This document shows, in pieces, positions 9,599 through 18,805 of a stretch of 64,000 bases of DNA; positions within the stretch are counted from its first letter, which is position 1; every line of letters begins with the position of its first letter. Location of the stretch: the NCBI GenBank assembly GCA_039105265.1, contig JAPFFF010000017.1:3038001-3102000 (forward strand), in the 5' to 3' direction. The position numbers and the translations under genes were made by a program. Source of the stretch: Tritrichomonas musculus (Eukaryota; Parabasalia; Tritrichomonadida; Tritrichomonadidae). The notes below the pieces were generated by a model. It did not search any database and was not told the DNA's origin. It saw nothing but the letters and a program-made list of their open reading frames with translations.

Positions 9599-9670
9599 TG
9601 GCATGATGGGTATTGCGTCTACAGAGACCTTGTAAAGGTGGTAGGTTCGATTCACATACATGACACTTTT
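9599..9670 (+). other. tRNA-like internal promoter boxes
   Basis: TGGCATGATGG at 9599-9609 resembles an A box, GGTTCGATTC at 9644-9653 matches a B box, and TTTT follows at 9667-9670. A hairpin ACCTT-GTA-AAGGT lies between. The acceptor stem does not pair and the T-stem is poor, so it is not a functional tRNA as read. It may be a decayed tRNA or a Pol III promoter. Confidence 0.25.
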
Positions 9671-9806
9671 CTGTATTATTTTATATATTATCCTAGAAAA
9701 TGTAGAAAGCAACCGCTGGATTCGAAAGATAATAATATAAGAGAGGCAGAATGTACAACCCGTATACATTAAAACAATTCATGAAAAAAACTATTATAAA
9801 TGGTTT

Positions 9807-9944
9807 CCCACAAAGAACCGTCAAAAACTAAAAACACTTTAACGTGTTCCCACAAAGAACCGTCAAAATACACCGTACTCTTTACATTAATAATCTTTAT
9901 ACATATTACTTTAATAATAACACTGAATGACGGTTCTTTGTGGG
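9807..9944. repeat. 17-bp repeat, two direct and one inverted copy
   Basis: CCCACAAAGAACCGTCA occurs at 9807-9823 and 9849-9865, and its exact reverse complement at 9928-9944. The outer copies can form a stem around about 100 bp of AT-rich DNA. It may be the remnant of a small hairpin or MITE-like insertion, or a binding-site cluster. Confidence 0.7.
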
Positions 9945-10031
9945 TTTTTGCCCGAAGTTCTATATTTTTTTGTTCAATTCAGTGGAGTACAAAAATAAAA
10001 ACATATAAATATATCAATTATTTTTATTCAT

Positions 10032-10787
10032 TCATGATTGAAATTGATTGAAATATTCATCAATGAGTGTGTGTAATTGTTCAAGATGTCTTATTTGAAT
10101 TCTTATCGTACACATATTGATATCGTAATCATCAGCACCAAATGTTCGTTTGACAATACTTTTGATGTCTTTGTTTGGACTCATCGCTATTGGTAAATTA
10201 TCTTTGAAATACCATCTTTCTTCTTCATTACGGTAATGATTAATGATTTGTCGAAAGTTAGACTTATGACGACGGACTAAATGAAGAATAACATTGTCAT
10301 TGTCATTTGGTATTGTTTCTTTCCAAATCAAATATTTATAATCATGTTCTCTATTTGCTGGAACCATTCGAGGACGTTGTTCATTAATTGTTTCAGTTAA
10401 TTGTTGGCGTTCTCGTTCAAAATGAGAATCAAGTAAGTTCATGATATCCCATGTGTATTTTGGTGATGCCCACATAGCAACATGATTGACAAGTAATCGA
10501 TGAATGTAAGTTCCTTTTAATTCATTTGGAAGATTAGGACGATTTTCATATAATTTCTGGTTAGTCGGAATTCCGACCGACCCATTTTCAAGTAATTCTC
10601 GAGTTGATTTGTTCTCAAACCAATGCTTAGCTTGTTTATTTGAATGACAAGCTGTTATGATTGATTGCATTTGATACATATCATCCTGTTTTGAATGAAT
10701 GATTCTTAAATGTTGATTATATTGAATATATTCATAATCATTATTGATGGCTTGAACTGTTGCTGTTTGGTTGTTAGTTGCTGACAT
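10032..10787 (-). CDS. KilA-N domain protein (A accessory gene)
   Basis: A 251-residue protein. Residues about 40-130 match the KilA-N DNA-binding domain: I-I-T-A-C-H-S-N-K-Q-A-K-H-W-F-E-N-K-S-T-R-E-L-L-E, then G-T-Y-I-H-R-L-L-V-N-H-V-A-M-W-A-S-P-K-Y. This domain is common in large DNA viruses and phages and usually binds DNA. The C-terminal part (H-L-V-R-R-H-K-S-N-F, then L-H-T-L-I-D-E-Y) is unassigned. It occupies the slot between fibre and polymerase, where B has an HNH gene and a 354-residue gene and C has none, so it is cargo rather than core. Expression direction is the same as the polymerase. Confidence 0.85.
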   Translation of the reverse strand: MSATNNQTATVQAINNDYEYIQYNQHLRIIHSKQDDMYQMQSIITACHSNKQAKHWFENKSTRELLENGSVGIPTNQKLYENRPNLPNELKGTYIHRLLVNHVAMWASPKYTWDIMNLLDSHFERERQQLTETINEQRPRMVPANREHDYKYLIWKETIPNDNDNVILHLVRRHKSNFRQIINHYRNEEERWYFKDNLPIAMSPNKDIKSIVKRTFGADDYDINMCTIRIQIRHLEQLHTLIDEYFNQFQS

Positions 10788-10897
10788 TGTAGCCTTTTGA
10801 ATTGATGATAAAAAATTGATTTAAAAATAAAACAGCAAAAATAAATTGATTTTCATTGATGATTTTTCGACTGGGGGAAATATCCCACTCGTTTCAT

Positions 10898-13800
10898 TTA
10901 ATGATTCTCAATGTAATAATCCTTTGCAGTGAAACCATTGACATAAGGACAACAACAATGATTTGATAATACCAACATTTTTGAATGTGCTGCTGTTAAA
11001 GCATTTTTGATAACAGTTATTTTACTCATCAGTTGTGAATTCATTTGAAGGTTTATATTCTTTCCTTTCATTATTGATTGCTTTTCAATGACATTTTTGT
11101 AATCACTTGATTTGATGTTGTTCTTCTTCAATGATATGCCTTTGAGCTTTAATGAAATTGTTTTGTCATCTGACCAAATCGTATAACACTTAGCGCACAA
11201 AGCAATTTGATTTGCTCCAAACTTTTCTACACAGCATCCGAGAATCTTTTTCTCATCATATACATCATTGATTGCAGGGTTTGGCATGAAGCTATAAATG
11301 TGTTTGTCATAAAATGTTTTGTCTTTGATGACGTAATCAAACAACTGGTCAATCGGTTTATCCATATCACCAGCGATAGACATGTAAAGACTATCTGTAT
11401 CGACCGAGTTGAAATGAACCTTATTCATATCAATGCATTTATAAATAAAGTCATAAAGGAAAGTCAAATACCAATATTTCGCATTGTCTAATGTCCAAAA
11501 TGATTCTTGAAGACATGTGTTGCATTTGAATGAATGAGGATGTGATTGTATCAAATAACAATCATTTGACAATTTACATCCATTGCGATAAGTATCGGAG
11601 GCTATTAATTGAAAGGCTTTATTTTTATCAACAATTCTGACTTTATTAAAGTTCTCTGAATTCATACCGTCATAACCGTAAGAACCATTCATGCTAATCT
11701 TGTAAAACTTTTCATTGCCTTTTGTCTTTCCTGACAATATATCTTGACGCTTCTTCATAAACTCACAAACAAATTGATTGAATCCGTCATGAGCTTCATA
11801 TAAACTTAAGCTCTTAATGTCATCAACAATAAGTCCGTGGTCAATTAAAAACCATAAATAATAATTCGAGAACGTCATAAATGTACCACATGTATCAAGC
11901 AACATTGTCAGCTTTCTTGTTTCTTTATCTGCTGAATTCAGTTTATTGTCTTTCATGTATTTGTACATATAGCTTCCGATTGTTTGTTCATCATTCATTA
12001 TATTGATATTTCTAAACACAGGAGGGAAATTAATCAAATCGTTGATTTTATTCTTTGGACATCTCAATTTGACTTCAGCTTTGAATATAAACTCAGGGTT
12101 TGCATCAAATCGCTTCTTTGATTGAATGATATTCATTGCAGTATTAAGAACCTTTTCATTCTTGTTTCCTTGTTCATCATAAACATCAAATCGTTTTATA
12201 AATGAACCAGGCATGTACATGATTCCTCCGTGATAAGGATTGAATGAATGTTTTACTGAACTGAATGATGAGGGATACAATGAATTGAAATCAATACCAG
12301 CAACGTGAGAGACTGTGTTTGAAGTGTCATAGCTGATGATTCTGTCATTAACGGCATCATATTTGAGTTTATTGATTAATGTTTGACCTCTAATGTTCAC
12401 TCGATGAAGTACATTTGATAACCCTCCCGTTATATTCTCTCTCAAGTTGTAGTATTCTTTTTCATCAGTTATGAGTGTGGGAAGGTGATGGAGCTTGCAG
12501 AATTTCTTCAATTGTATCTTTGTTCTTGTTATCTTTTCGTCATCACGTTGTCTCAAACGATTACATTCAGCACAAGCCAACAAACAGTTATCAATCTGAT
12601 GTCCTTTGTTGTTATCTATTCGGTCAAGAGTTGGTTTGTTGTTGTAAGTAAAGTGTTCACCACACAAATGACATTTACCTGTTTCATTTGATTCATACAA
12701 TTTCATGAATGCTTCGAAATCCTTTTCACTAACACATTTTGATATATCACGTTGATTTTGGTTCGTTTGATTATGTTTCATGTCTTGTTTTCGATAGTTA
12801 TCACATTTATTTAACCACCATTTCATTGTTGGTTTAAATGTATTTGTTTTATTGATGATTTCATAGTCGTTCTTCGGATTGAAATCTTTATAAGCAAGAG
12901 CATATTTGATACATGATGCGTTCTTTGACAATGAAAGATTGCTAATTAAATCAACTTTGTATTCAGAATTCATTTGAATAAGGTTGTCAATCGGTTTAAT
13001 CATCATCTCAACATCATTGTCATTGTATGATAACAAATAATCCCAACGTGTTGCAAACCTCTTTGAATCAATCAAATACTCTTCATAATCGGATTGTGTT
13101 AAAGGATTCTTTTGATTGAGATAACTGTAGAAGTCTTCATATTTGAATGGTTCACTCTTTGACAACACTTCATTATAATTTTCATTGTTGATTGCTTCAT
13201 AAGGAAATACACCTTTCGAACTGTTAGATATACCACCAAAATCGATTCCAAACTGTCTGAGCGTACCACCAGCAACAAATGCTTGTGCGTCAATGAATCG
13301 TAATCGAATGGGGTACTTTGATGATTTCAATATAAATTGCTTTAATGATGTAGCTGTTCCAATCATTCCGCTATCGATTGACCAATGATTTTTAATCAAT
13401 TGCTCTTTGAATAAGTTTGAATCAAATCGTGATGAATTAAAACCAAATACTGTTATTGTTTTCAATGATGTATCTATTTTATTGAGTTCTTCTTCTGATT
13501 TATCTTTAATGAATGATTTTAAATGGTTCAACTTATCAACATACACATCACATCCAACAACAAATAACCATTCAATCCATTTGGCAATGAAGTCATTTGT
13601 TCGAATATCAAAGTTCTTTGTTATCAAACCTTTATCAAGCTTCACGCATGATGAAACGCTCAAAGGAATCAATCGAGAATTGATAACTGATTTATCACTG
13701 ACTTTCTTTTCAATCTTTTGCTCCATTGTTTCAAAATCATAAGTGATATAATGAATTGTTGGCTTCCATTCAAGTTCATATGAAAGACAATACAAATAAA

Positions 13801-15279
13801 CAGGATTGTTTAAAATGTGTGGACAATATGGCAAAGCTTCTCGTGAAGGTATGAAATCCTTTTTGAATTTACCATCACATTTATCTACATGTCTGTTGAA
13901 TCTGTCAATATTGTTATTTCCTTTGTGAATGTATGAACCACAATGAGGACATATATGAATGTTTGTTAATGCTTCAGCATCAATGATGTACATGATATGA
14001 AGTATCTTATCTTTTGAATACAACAGAGCTGAAAATGTTTTGTTTGATTCATCAGTGTTGTGCCATTGGTCTTGAATATCATAAATATGTTTCTCTTTGT
14101 CATATTCATAGATGTTGACATTGATGTTATGATTCTTGGCTGATTCTTTCATTTCTTCAATCGTGATTCCTTTGAATGTGTTGATTAATTGATTTGCTTC
14201 TTTTGTAGGTTTTGTTGAATAAGTTATTCCGTGTTCTTCACATAATATTTTCTTTGCTGCTTTGGTTCTGTTAGCTGTATTATATTTTGTTTTCTTTTCA
14301 TCTTTGTTTTGATTTGTTAGTTCAGGAAACAAACAACAAGCAAGAAATCGATACCAACACAAATAATCATCAACGTTATCAATAATGATATATTTATTTT
14401 TGCCAAAGAATTCTGAAACTTCATCAATCTTACCCGTTATCTTAACTACACGAGAGATTGTAAATGAAACAGACCAAACGATACATAATTTGATGTTTGA
14501 AGCCGTGGTTTCATATTCATGAATCTTTGATTCAATATACAGTTTAACTTTATCAATATCTTTATTCTCTCTAACGATTATCGGAATTGATGATTTATAA
14601 TTCTTCCATTTGATATCACTTGCTTCATATGTATATCTTTCACTTTCATTCTTTGGTGGTATCTCAAATATACCAGTCAATTGAAAATATATTTTGAACG
14701 GTTTCACTTCATGTTTAAATACTGTTTCAGTCAAATATTCATTGATGTCTTCAATTGATGAAACTCCGTTCTTGTAATATATTTTTATCGGTTCTTTGCT
14801 GTCTTCATCTAATCGTTCAACCTTTTCACTATCGTTTGGGAACTGGTCAATAAAATGACTGCATGCTTCAACTGCTTCATCAAAGTTCTCAGGTTCATTG
14901 ATTATGAAATATGAGTCATGTTTTGAATGCACACCTTTATAGCCAAACTTTTTGAGATATTCAACCAATTCAGTGTTTTCATTGTTAAATCGAATGTCTT
15001 CATATCGTTGTGGCTGTTTGTTTGTCTTTGGTGGTAATGGTCTCAATAATATATTATCAGATTTAATTAATTGAAGGGCTTTGTTGAGTGCATCATGAGC
15101 TATTTTAATGTTGGACTCGATTTGTTGTTGTTTTAGTTTTTGTTCATCATCTTGTTCTTCTTCATGTTCTTCCTCTTCTTCATGTTGTTCCTCTTCCTCC
15201 TCTTCTGCTTGTTCTTCTGCTTCTTTCTTCATTCTATTAACGAAATCTAATATTGATATGTCATCTATTCTATTACCTT
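10898..15279 (-). pseudogene. polB: Family B DNA polymerase, main part (A), split by B
   Basis: Protein-primed-type DNA polymerase, running on the minus strand from the B insertion point to the stop at 10898. It carries the N-terminal acidic stretch, the D-D-Y-L-C-W-Y-R OTU-like motif, a C-P-H-C...H-x3-C zinc finger, exonuclease motifs Y-D-F-E-T, F-N-S-S-R-F-D and Y-N-D-N-D-V, an HNH-type segment C-H-L-C-G...L-D-R-I-D-N...C-A-E-C-N, and polymerase motifs D-F-N-S-L-Y-P-S, N-G-S-Y-G-Y and D-T-D-S. The first 63 codons are at 55917-56106, 40.6 kb away. An internal ATG at 15230-15232 could start a shortened protein lacking the N-terminus. No other lesion is seen. Confidence 0.9.
15274..15279. repeat. 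Target site duplication of B, left
   Basis: TACCTT immediately before the AG terminus of B. It is identical to 55917-55922. In the uninterrupted homologous polymerase gene this hexamer occurs once (complement of AAGGTA near 18993). Confidence 0.95.
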
Positions 15280-15735
15280 AGTAGTGATAGTAGACCAGCT
15301 CGAGGGGTGAAATAAAAGGGGTATCAAAAGGGGTAGGGTTAAAATACATATTTTAAGTTAACGGTAGACACTTTTGAATTTACATCTTTGAACTTGTTTT
15401 AGTAGTATATATCAGTCGGTTTCCGTCAGGCTAAAGCCCGCCGTCAACACGACTAATGAACAAAAATAACACAACTCAAAAAATCGAACTTTCAAAAATT
15501 TTTTATTTTTTTTATCAGCAATTTATAATGTCAAACCAAGCCGAACAATTAAATGACATTCATTAAATGACTACGATAATGATGATATCATAGATGAAGT
15601 ACTAAAAGAGATAAATCACTTTATTAAACAGCTAAAGAAATTCAACGGTCCTGAACAATTAATAGCTGAACTTGAAGAACTCATTTATTAGACAATTCAT
15701 TTAATTCATTCTCAAGCTGATGAACTTTATTTTTG
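15280..15735. repeat. Left terminal inverted repeat of B
   Basis: It matches the reverse complement of 55448-55916 essentially base for base, except for 13 extra bases in the right copy (55526-55538). It begins AGTAGTGATAG, includes a GC-rich palindromic block around 15423-15453, a broken small gene, and the 3' end of the 75-residue coiled-coil gene. It stops exactly at TTTATTTTTG (15726-15735), the promoter-like motif of the next gene. Confidence 0.9.
15528..15691 (+). pseudogene. Broken small gene inside left repeat of B
   Basis: An ATG at 15528 opens a frame that stops after 12 codons. The rest of an acidic, helical coding sequence (D-D-I-I-D-E-V-L-K-E-I to a stop at 15689) continues in another frame. 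The break coincides with a 14-bp direct duplication around ATTAAATGAC at about 15548-15575. Without the extra unit the two frames would be collinear at about 50 residues. The same lesion is in the right copy. Function unknown. Confidence 0.55.
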
Positions 15736-15767
15736 TTTTTTTTGTTTTTTAATTTCATGATAAAGAT

Positions 15768-16226
15768 ATGTCAAGTACACCAAAGGTTTATGATTACATT
15801 AATTCACTTATTGAAATGTTGGATGAATCAGAGAAGTTCAAACAATGTGATTTCTCAATATTGTGTGATAGATACCCGATACCTTGCGGAAAGGCTGCAT
15901 ATAAAGCTAAAGTGATATACATATCATTGAAGAACAAAGATAATGAATTTAAACGATTATATCATGATGAGATTATTAAACTCGGGCTCGAATATATAAC
16001 ATTAACATCAAATGTCAGAAGAAGAATATCAACGAATTCACTTGAGTTCTTCGCTGAAGGTTCAAATGAAGAGCAATCATTTAAAGAATACAAGTATTAT
16101 AATTACAGTATCAGGAAAGTTAATGATAAGAAAACAAAGGAACTCATCGAACAGATGAGACAAAAATATAATATCAATACACCTCAGCTGTTTGTAGGTG
16201 TTCAACAACAAATTGTATTAGATTAA
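15768..16226 (+). CDS. Conserved 152-residue protein (B)
   Basis: Starts MSSTPKVYDY and is near-identical to the 152-residue gene of A (58682-59140); it is missing from C. Mixed alpha/beta composition, with C-D-R-Y-P-I-P-C-G-K-A-A-Y-K-A-K-V, T-S-N-V-R-R-R-I-S, and an end N-T-P-Q-L-F-V-G-V-Q-Q-Q-I. No recognised domain. It is convergent with the packaging ATPase and overlaps its stop by 4 bp. Its start lies 33 bp after the TTTATTTTTG at the inner edge of the terminal repeat. Not recognised. Confidence 0.85.
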   Translation: MSSTPKVYDYINSLIEMLDESEKFKQCDFSILCDRYPIPCGKAAYKAKVIYISLKNKDNEFKRLYHDEIIKLGLEYITLTSNVRRRISTNSLEFFAEGSNEEQSFKEYKYYNYSIRKVNDKKTKELIEQMRQKYNINTPQLFVGVQQQIVLD

Positions 16227-17167
16227 TGAATCTCAATTGTGTTTGTTCTCGTATTGACCAACACGAATTGATGACCTGATAAGTCTTTATATTTTTGCCA
16301 TAAATGTTCAAACTCAATCGGCATCGGAACTTGATGATATACATAACTTAGCTTTTGCCTTGAATAACCACTGAAGATAAAGAATGATGTCGCGTTATGT
16401 TTATATTCAGTTTTGATTGCTTTGAAGAACTGAATATTAATGTAAACGATTGAATGCTTATGTCTGAGCTGTGAAACATAATTTGTAAAGTAATCAGTCT
16501 TTAAAATTAATGAACGGCTCGCATCTTCACAAAGAATGATAGTATTTAGCGGTTTATTCGGTTGACCTAGTTTATTGATATGAAGAAACTCAAACATATC
16601 ATTTAACTTCTTTTCATTTTGCTTCGCAAAAGGGGACTCCGTCCCTTCGATTACTATTTTTGGAGTCGAACAATATTTATCATACAATTCTTTATATAAA
16701 TCAAGTTGTTTAAGATATTCTTCAGCGCCTGAATCACTAATGACTTTGATCGGAAGTTGTATCAATTCACGTTGAGCAATAAATGTAGCGTCATTGATTG
16801 TTCCGCTCTTAGATATATAAACGATTAAATGAAAGTCAGAGTTCTTTAATCTTGACACTTGAATGATATCTCTTAAAACGACATGGCTCTTTCCTCTTCC
16901 TTGATTTCCGACAAGTATGTTCAATGAATTGTATTGTGCATAGATTCCTTTCGCGATCGGTCTGATTGATTCGTTTTTTATTTTTGATTCATTGCGTTGA
17001 TAAGCTTTGTTCATCTCATCATCAATATTAAATGTCTTTTCATTAACTGTTGGCTTGAATGATTCATATTCAAATGCAAAGCTCATTCGGTCATCATCAT
17101 AATCAGAGCTATCAGAGAATAAAATCTCTTTATAATTAAAGTGCGTCGGTTTCATGAAACCTTTCAT
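16223..17167 (-). CDS. A32/FtsK-HerA-like packaging ATPase (B)
   Basis: A 314-residue P-loop ATPase, inferred to pump element DNA into the capsid as in other Polintons. Walker A is V-G-N-Q-G-R-G-K-S (about residue 86) and Walker B is N-T-I-I-L-C-E-D. Compared with A (57779-58693) it carries a 30-bp in-frame insert at 16617-16646 made of two GC-rich hairpins, adding ten residues before the segment K-K-L-N-D-M-F-E-F. Just after Walker B, seven residues are replaced by a GC-rich block near 16517-16537. These changes may impair the enzyme. The gene lies downstream of the 191-residue and small membrane genes on the same strand. Confidence 0.88.
   Translation of the reverse strand: MKGFMKPTHFNYKEILFSDSSDYDDDRMSFAFEYESFKPTVNEKTFNIDDEMNKAYQRNESKIKNESIRPIAKGIYAQYNSLNILVGNQGRGKSHVVLRDIIQVSRLKNSDFHLIVYISKSGTINDATFIAQRELIQLPIKVISDSGAEEYLKQLDLYKELYDKYCSTPKIVIEGTESPFAKQNEKKLNDMFEFLHINKLGQPNKPLNTIILCEDASRSLILKTDYFTNYVSQLRHKHSIVYINIQFFKAIKTEYKHNATSFFIFSGYSRQKLSYVYHQVPMPIEFEHLWQKYKDLSGHQFVLVNTRTNTIEIH
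16617..16646. repeat. GC-rich double-hairpin insert in ATPase (B)
   Basis: 30 bp absent from the A and C homologues. Two adjacent perfect hairpins on the coding strand: GGGAC-GGA-GTCCC and TTTTGC-GAA-GCAAAA, each with a 3-base GNA loop. The insert keeps the reading frame. Confidence 0.8.
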
Positions 17168-17191
17168 TTCTTTAGTTTTCGTTAAAGCTCT

Positions 17192-17323
17192 TCATGAATA
17201 CATTTTTGTTCTTATCTCTTCACTGAGTTCTGGTTCTTTGTCAGGAATCATTAATGATACTTCAACAATCTTCACTAAAAATAAACCTGTTAATAATGAA
17301 ACCACTAATATTTCATATATCAT
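17192..17323 (-). CDS. Small single-pass membrane protein, 43 residues (B)
   Basis: A short gene between the 191-residue gene and the ATPase. One hydrophobic segment (residues about 2-26, E-I-L-V-V-S-L-L-T-G-L-F-L-V) is followed by an acidic/basic tail ending P-E-L-S-E-E-I-R-T-K-M-Y. It is conserved in A (57623-57754) and, with a different membrane segment but the same tail pattern, in C (39836-39985). Conservation of size, position and tail supports a real gene. A role in membrane association of the virion or assembly site is only a guess. Confidence 0.75.
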   Translation of the reverse strand: MIYEILVVSLLTGLFLVKIVEVSLMIPDKEPELSEEIRTKMYS

Positions 17324-17333
17324 TTATTAGTTT

Positions 17334-17909
17334 TTAAATACATGTTTTTAATGAAATGTTATGTCTAATGAGTTCTGTATAAATGCTATTATATTTGTAT
17401 TTCAAGTCATTTGATTCATTATTTTTGTAAACCAATATCCTATCAATTAAAAGATATTTGGAACGAGAAACGCAACCATTACACGAACAATCATCATTGA
17501 CAATTAATTCAACTTTATCTGCTTGTGTTAGTAATTTGATGAGTTCCATTAATGTATTTGAATGACAAATCAATAAATCATTGACTTTTATTGGGTTTGT
17601 TTCATAGATTGATAACAATATCTCAAGGAATTTGTTTTTGGTTTCAAGTTCTGTTATATCAGCTCCTATATCACTGATACCTCTTTCTAGGGAAACGTTG
17701 TTTGTTGGAAGCTGTGATTGATATACTCCATTCATCTGAGGTATAGTAAAATTTGTGGCTTGAGATGATTGTGGTAATGGTTGAACTGATGGATATTCAA
17801 CTGGTTGTGGTTGCTTTGGTTTGATGTTTATATTAATACTGGTTGATTGTTCCTGCTTAACTGATGCATCATTTTCACTGGAAAGAATACGTGCACGGTT
17901 TAAAGACAT
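17334..17909 (-). CDS. Conserved 191-residue protein (B)
   Basis: Starts MSLNRARILS. It has a conserved N-terminal A-R-I-L-S-S-E-N-D-A-S-V-K-Q-E-Q, a Pro/Gln-rich linker (residues about 30-75), and a conserved C-terminal domain with N-K-F-L-E-I-L-L-S-I-Y-E-T-N-P, H-S-N-T-L-M-E-L-I-K and a C-x-G-C-V-S pair. Homologues are at 57037-57612 (A, almost identical) and 39208-39825 (C). It always precedes the small membrane gene and ATPase. In C it directly follows the capsid gene, which points to a structural or packaging role. Not recognised as a known family. Confidence 0.85.
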   Translation of the reverse strand: MSLNRARILSSENDASVKQEQSTSININIKPKQPQPVEYPSVQPLPQSSQATNFTIPQMNGVYQSQLPTNNVSLERGISDIGADITELETKNKFLEILLSIYETNPIKVNDLLICHSNTLMELIKLLTQADKVELIVNDDCSCNGCVSRSKYLLIDRILVYKNNESNDLKYKYNSIYTELIRHNISLKTCI

Positions 17910-17961
17910 TTGAATAAAAATAAAACAACATTAATGATGAGCCATTCATTCAATGATTCAT

Positions 17962-18207
17962 TTATAAAGTCATTTGTTCAGCTGATTTAATACGTTCATC
18001 AATGGTTCTTAATTGTATTTTGATTGATTCAATATCATTAAATAGCTGTTTATATATCGACAGTATGTGAATCATCTTATCAAAAGTTCCGTTTAATGCG
18101 TCATCTTCAGAATTCATACATTTATCAAATATCTTATCCTTTACCCTTCTAAACTGAGCGTGTAAAGATGATGTATCACAACTCAAACCATTAATAGCAC
18201 TATTCAT
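17962..18207 (-). CDS. Conserved 81-residue helical protein (B)
   Basis: Starts MNSAINGLSC. It is predicted to be almost all helical, ending I-D-E-R-I-K-S-A-E-Q-M-T-L. A near-identical copy is in A (56737-56982); none was seen in C. CAAAAATAAAA (complement of the TTTATTTTTG motif) lies 6 bp upstream at 18214-18223. Function unknown. Confidence 0.8.
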   Translation of the reverse strand: MNSAINGLSCDTSSLHAQFRRVKDKIFDKCMNSEDDALNGTFDKMIHILSIYKQLFNDIESIKIQLRTIDERIKSAEQMTL

Positions 18208-18237
18208 TTAAACCAAAAATAAAACTTCAAAATGATT

Positions 18238-18320
18238 TTTGATGACTGATACCTAAAATATAAGTCATTTATTTGATTTCAATTGAAGGTTAAAATTACC
18301 CCTTTTAATAGCTCTTTTTA
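18238..18320 (+). repeat. Dispersed intergenic repeat, copy 1 (B)
   Basis: It starts TGATGACTGATACC and includes GATTTCAATTGAAGG...AGCTCTTTTTAT. It is closely repeated at 43149-43236 and, as the shorter half, inverted at 44323-44375 and 52280-52324. The hairpin ATGACT...AGTCAT lies in the first part. It runs into the 3' end of the neighbouring 135-residue gene and supplies its last codons. Confidence 0.7.
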
Positions 18321-18712
18321 TTATCATTGTCATTATCATTGTCATACGTCTTTTGCCTTTTGAATGTGAGAATCCTGTTAATCATGTATGATGTTATATT
18401 TATATTTAAATGCTTTTGAATCAATTGTTTTGCAAATGATGCTTGTTTATGTTGTGGTAGTTTCATTATTTCTTTCATTCGTTCATCATCAAGGAACTGT
18501 ATAACTAATTCACGGTCATGAGCGTTCAAGAACTTTGATGAATTGAATAAAGCTCGTTTTGGTTTATCATCTTTTATTTGATTCTCTTCATCTGATGAAT
18601 CATTATTGTCATTGTCAAATGAACCTTCATTATCATCTGATTTAGCAATTAATATTGTTAACAAATGATGTATTTCTTCAACATGCTTCATTATCTCTCT
18701 TAATTCTGTCAT
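18305..18712 (-). CDS. Conserved protein divergent from polymerase (B), 135 residues
   Basis: Starts MTELREIMKH. An acidic Asn/Asp-rich linker is followed by a conserved helical domain (S-K-F-L-N-A-H-D-R-E-L-V, then H-K-Q-A-S-F-A-K-Q-L-I-Q-K-H-L-N-I). The same domain occurs in A (56194-56697) and C (22889-23386), each time divergent from or just upstream of the polymerase. It could be a DNA-binding or replication accessory protein, which is inference from position. The C-terminus differs from A because its end lies in the dispersed repeat at 18238-18320. Confidence 0.82.
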   Translation of the reverse strand: MTELREIMKHVEEIHHLLTILIAKSDDNEGSFDNDNNDSSDEENQIKDDKPKRALFNSSKFLNAHDRELVIQFLDDERMKEIMKLPQHKQASFAKQLIQKHLNINITSYMINRILTFKRQKTYDNDNDNDNKKSY

Positions 18713-18800
18713 TTCAATGAAATAAAAAAACTCTAATTATTTTTTTATTTTTTGATTTAACATTTTTTCAAAATTCAAATAATTTGATTTTTTAATTATA

Positions 18801-18805
18801 TCATA
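18801..18805 (+). promoter_or_regulatory. TCATA initiator-like motif before polymerase (B)
   Basis: TCATA immediately before the ATG at 18807 fits the Trichomonas initiator TCAYW. The same arrangement occurs before the A polymerase start (56106, minus) and before starts at 531, 54200 (minus) and 60408. Confidence 0.5.

Larger units (their letters stand above)
9393..10031. other. Long intergenic spacer with repeats (A cargo region)
   Basis: About 640 bp between the fibre and KilA-N genes, absent from C. It holds AT-rich sequence, two short palindromes (TTTTTCTTCAGAAAAA near 9472 and CGAAAAATTTTTCG near 9496), a tRNA-like A-box/B-box arrangement near 9599-9670, and a 17-bp repeat in direct and inverted copies at 9807-9944. 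I see no supportable protein gene in it. Confidence 0.6.

Noticed and set aside
9599-9670. Functional tRNA gene
   Set aside because: Acceptor and T stems do not pair; reported only as tRNA-like boxes.
9440-9769. Open frame of 109 codons on the minus strand
   Set aside because: No homologue in the other elements, odd low-complexity composition, and it overlaps the tRNA-like boxes and palindromes.
9800-10051. Open frame of 83 codons on the plus strand over the 17-bp repeats
   Set aside because: Its coding pattern just translates the repeated CCCACAAAGAACCGTCA units; no relative and no promoter-like motif.
13407-13742. 111-codon frame antisense to polymerase, also present at 20504-20839
   Set aside because: It is repeated only because the polymerase sequence beneath is repeated; no start motif and no independent support.
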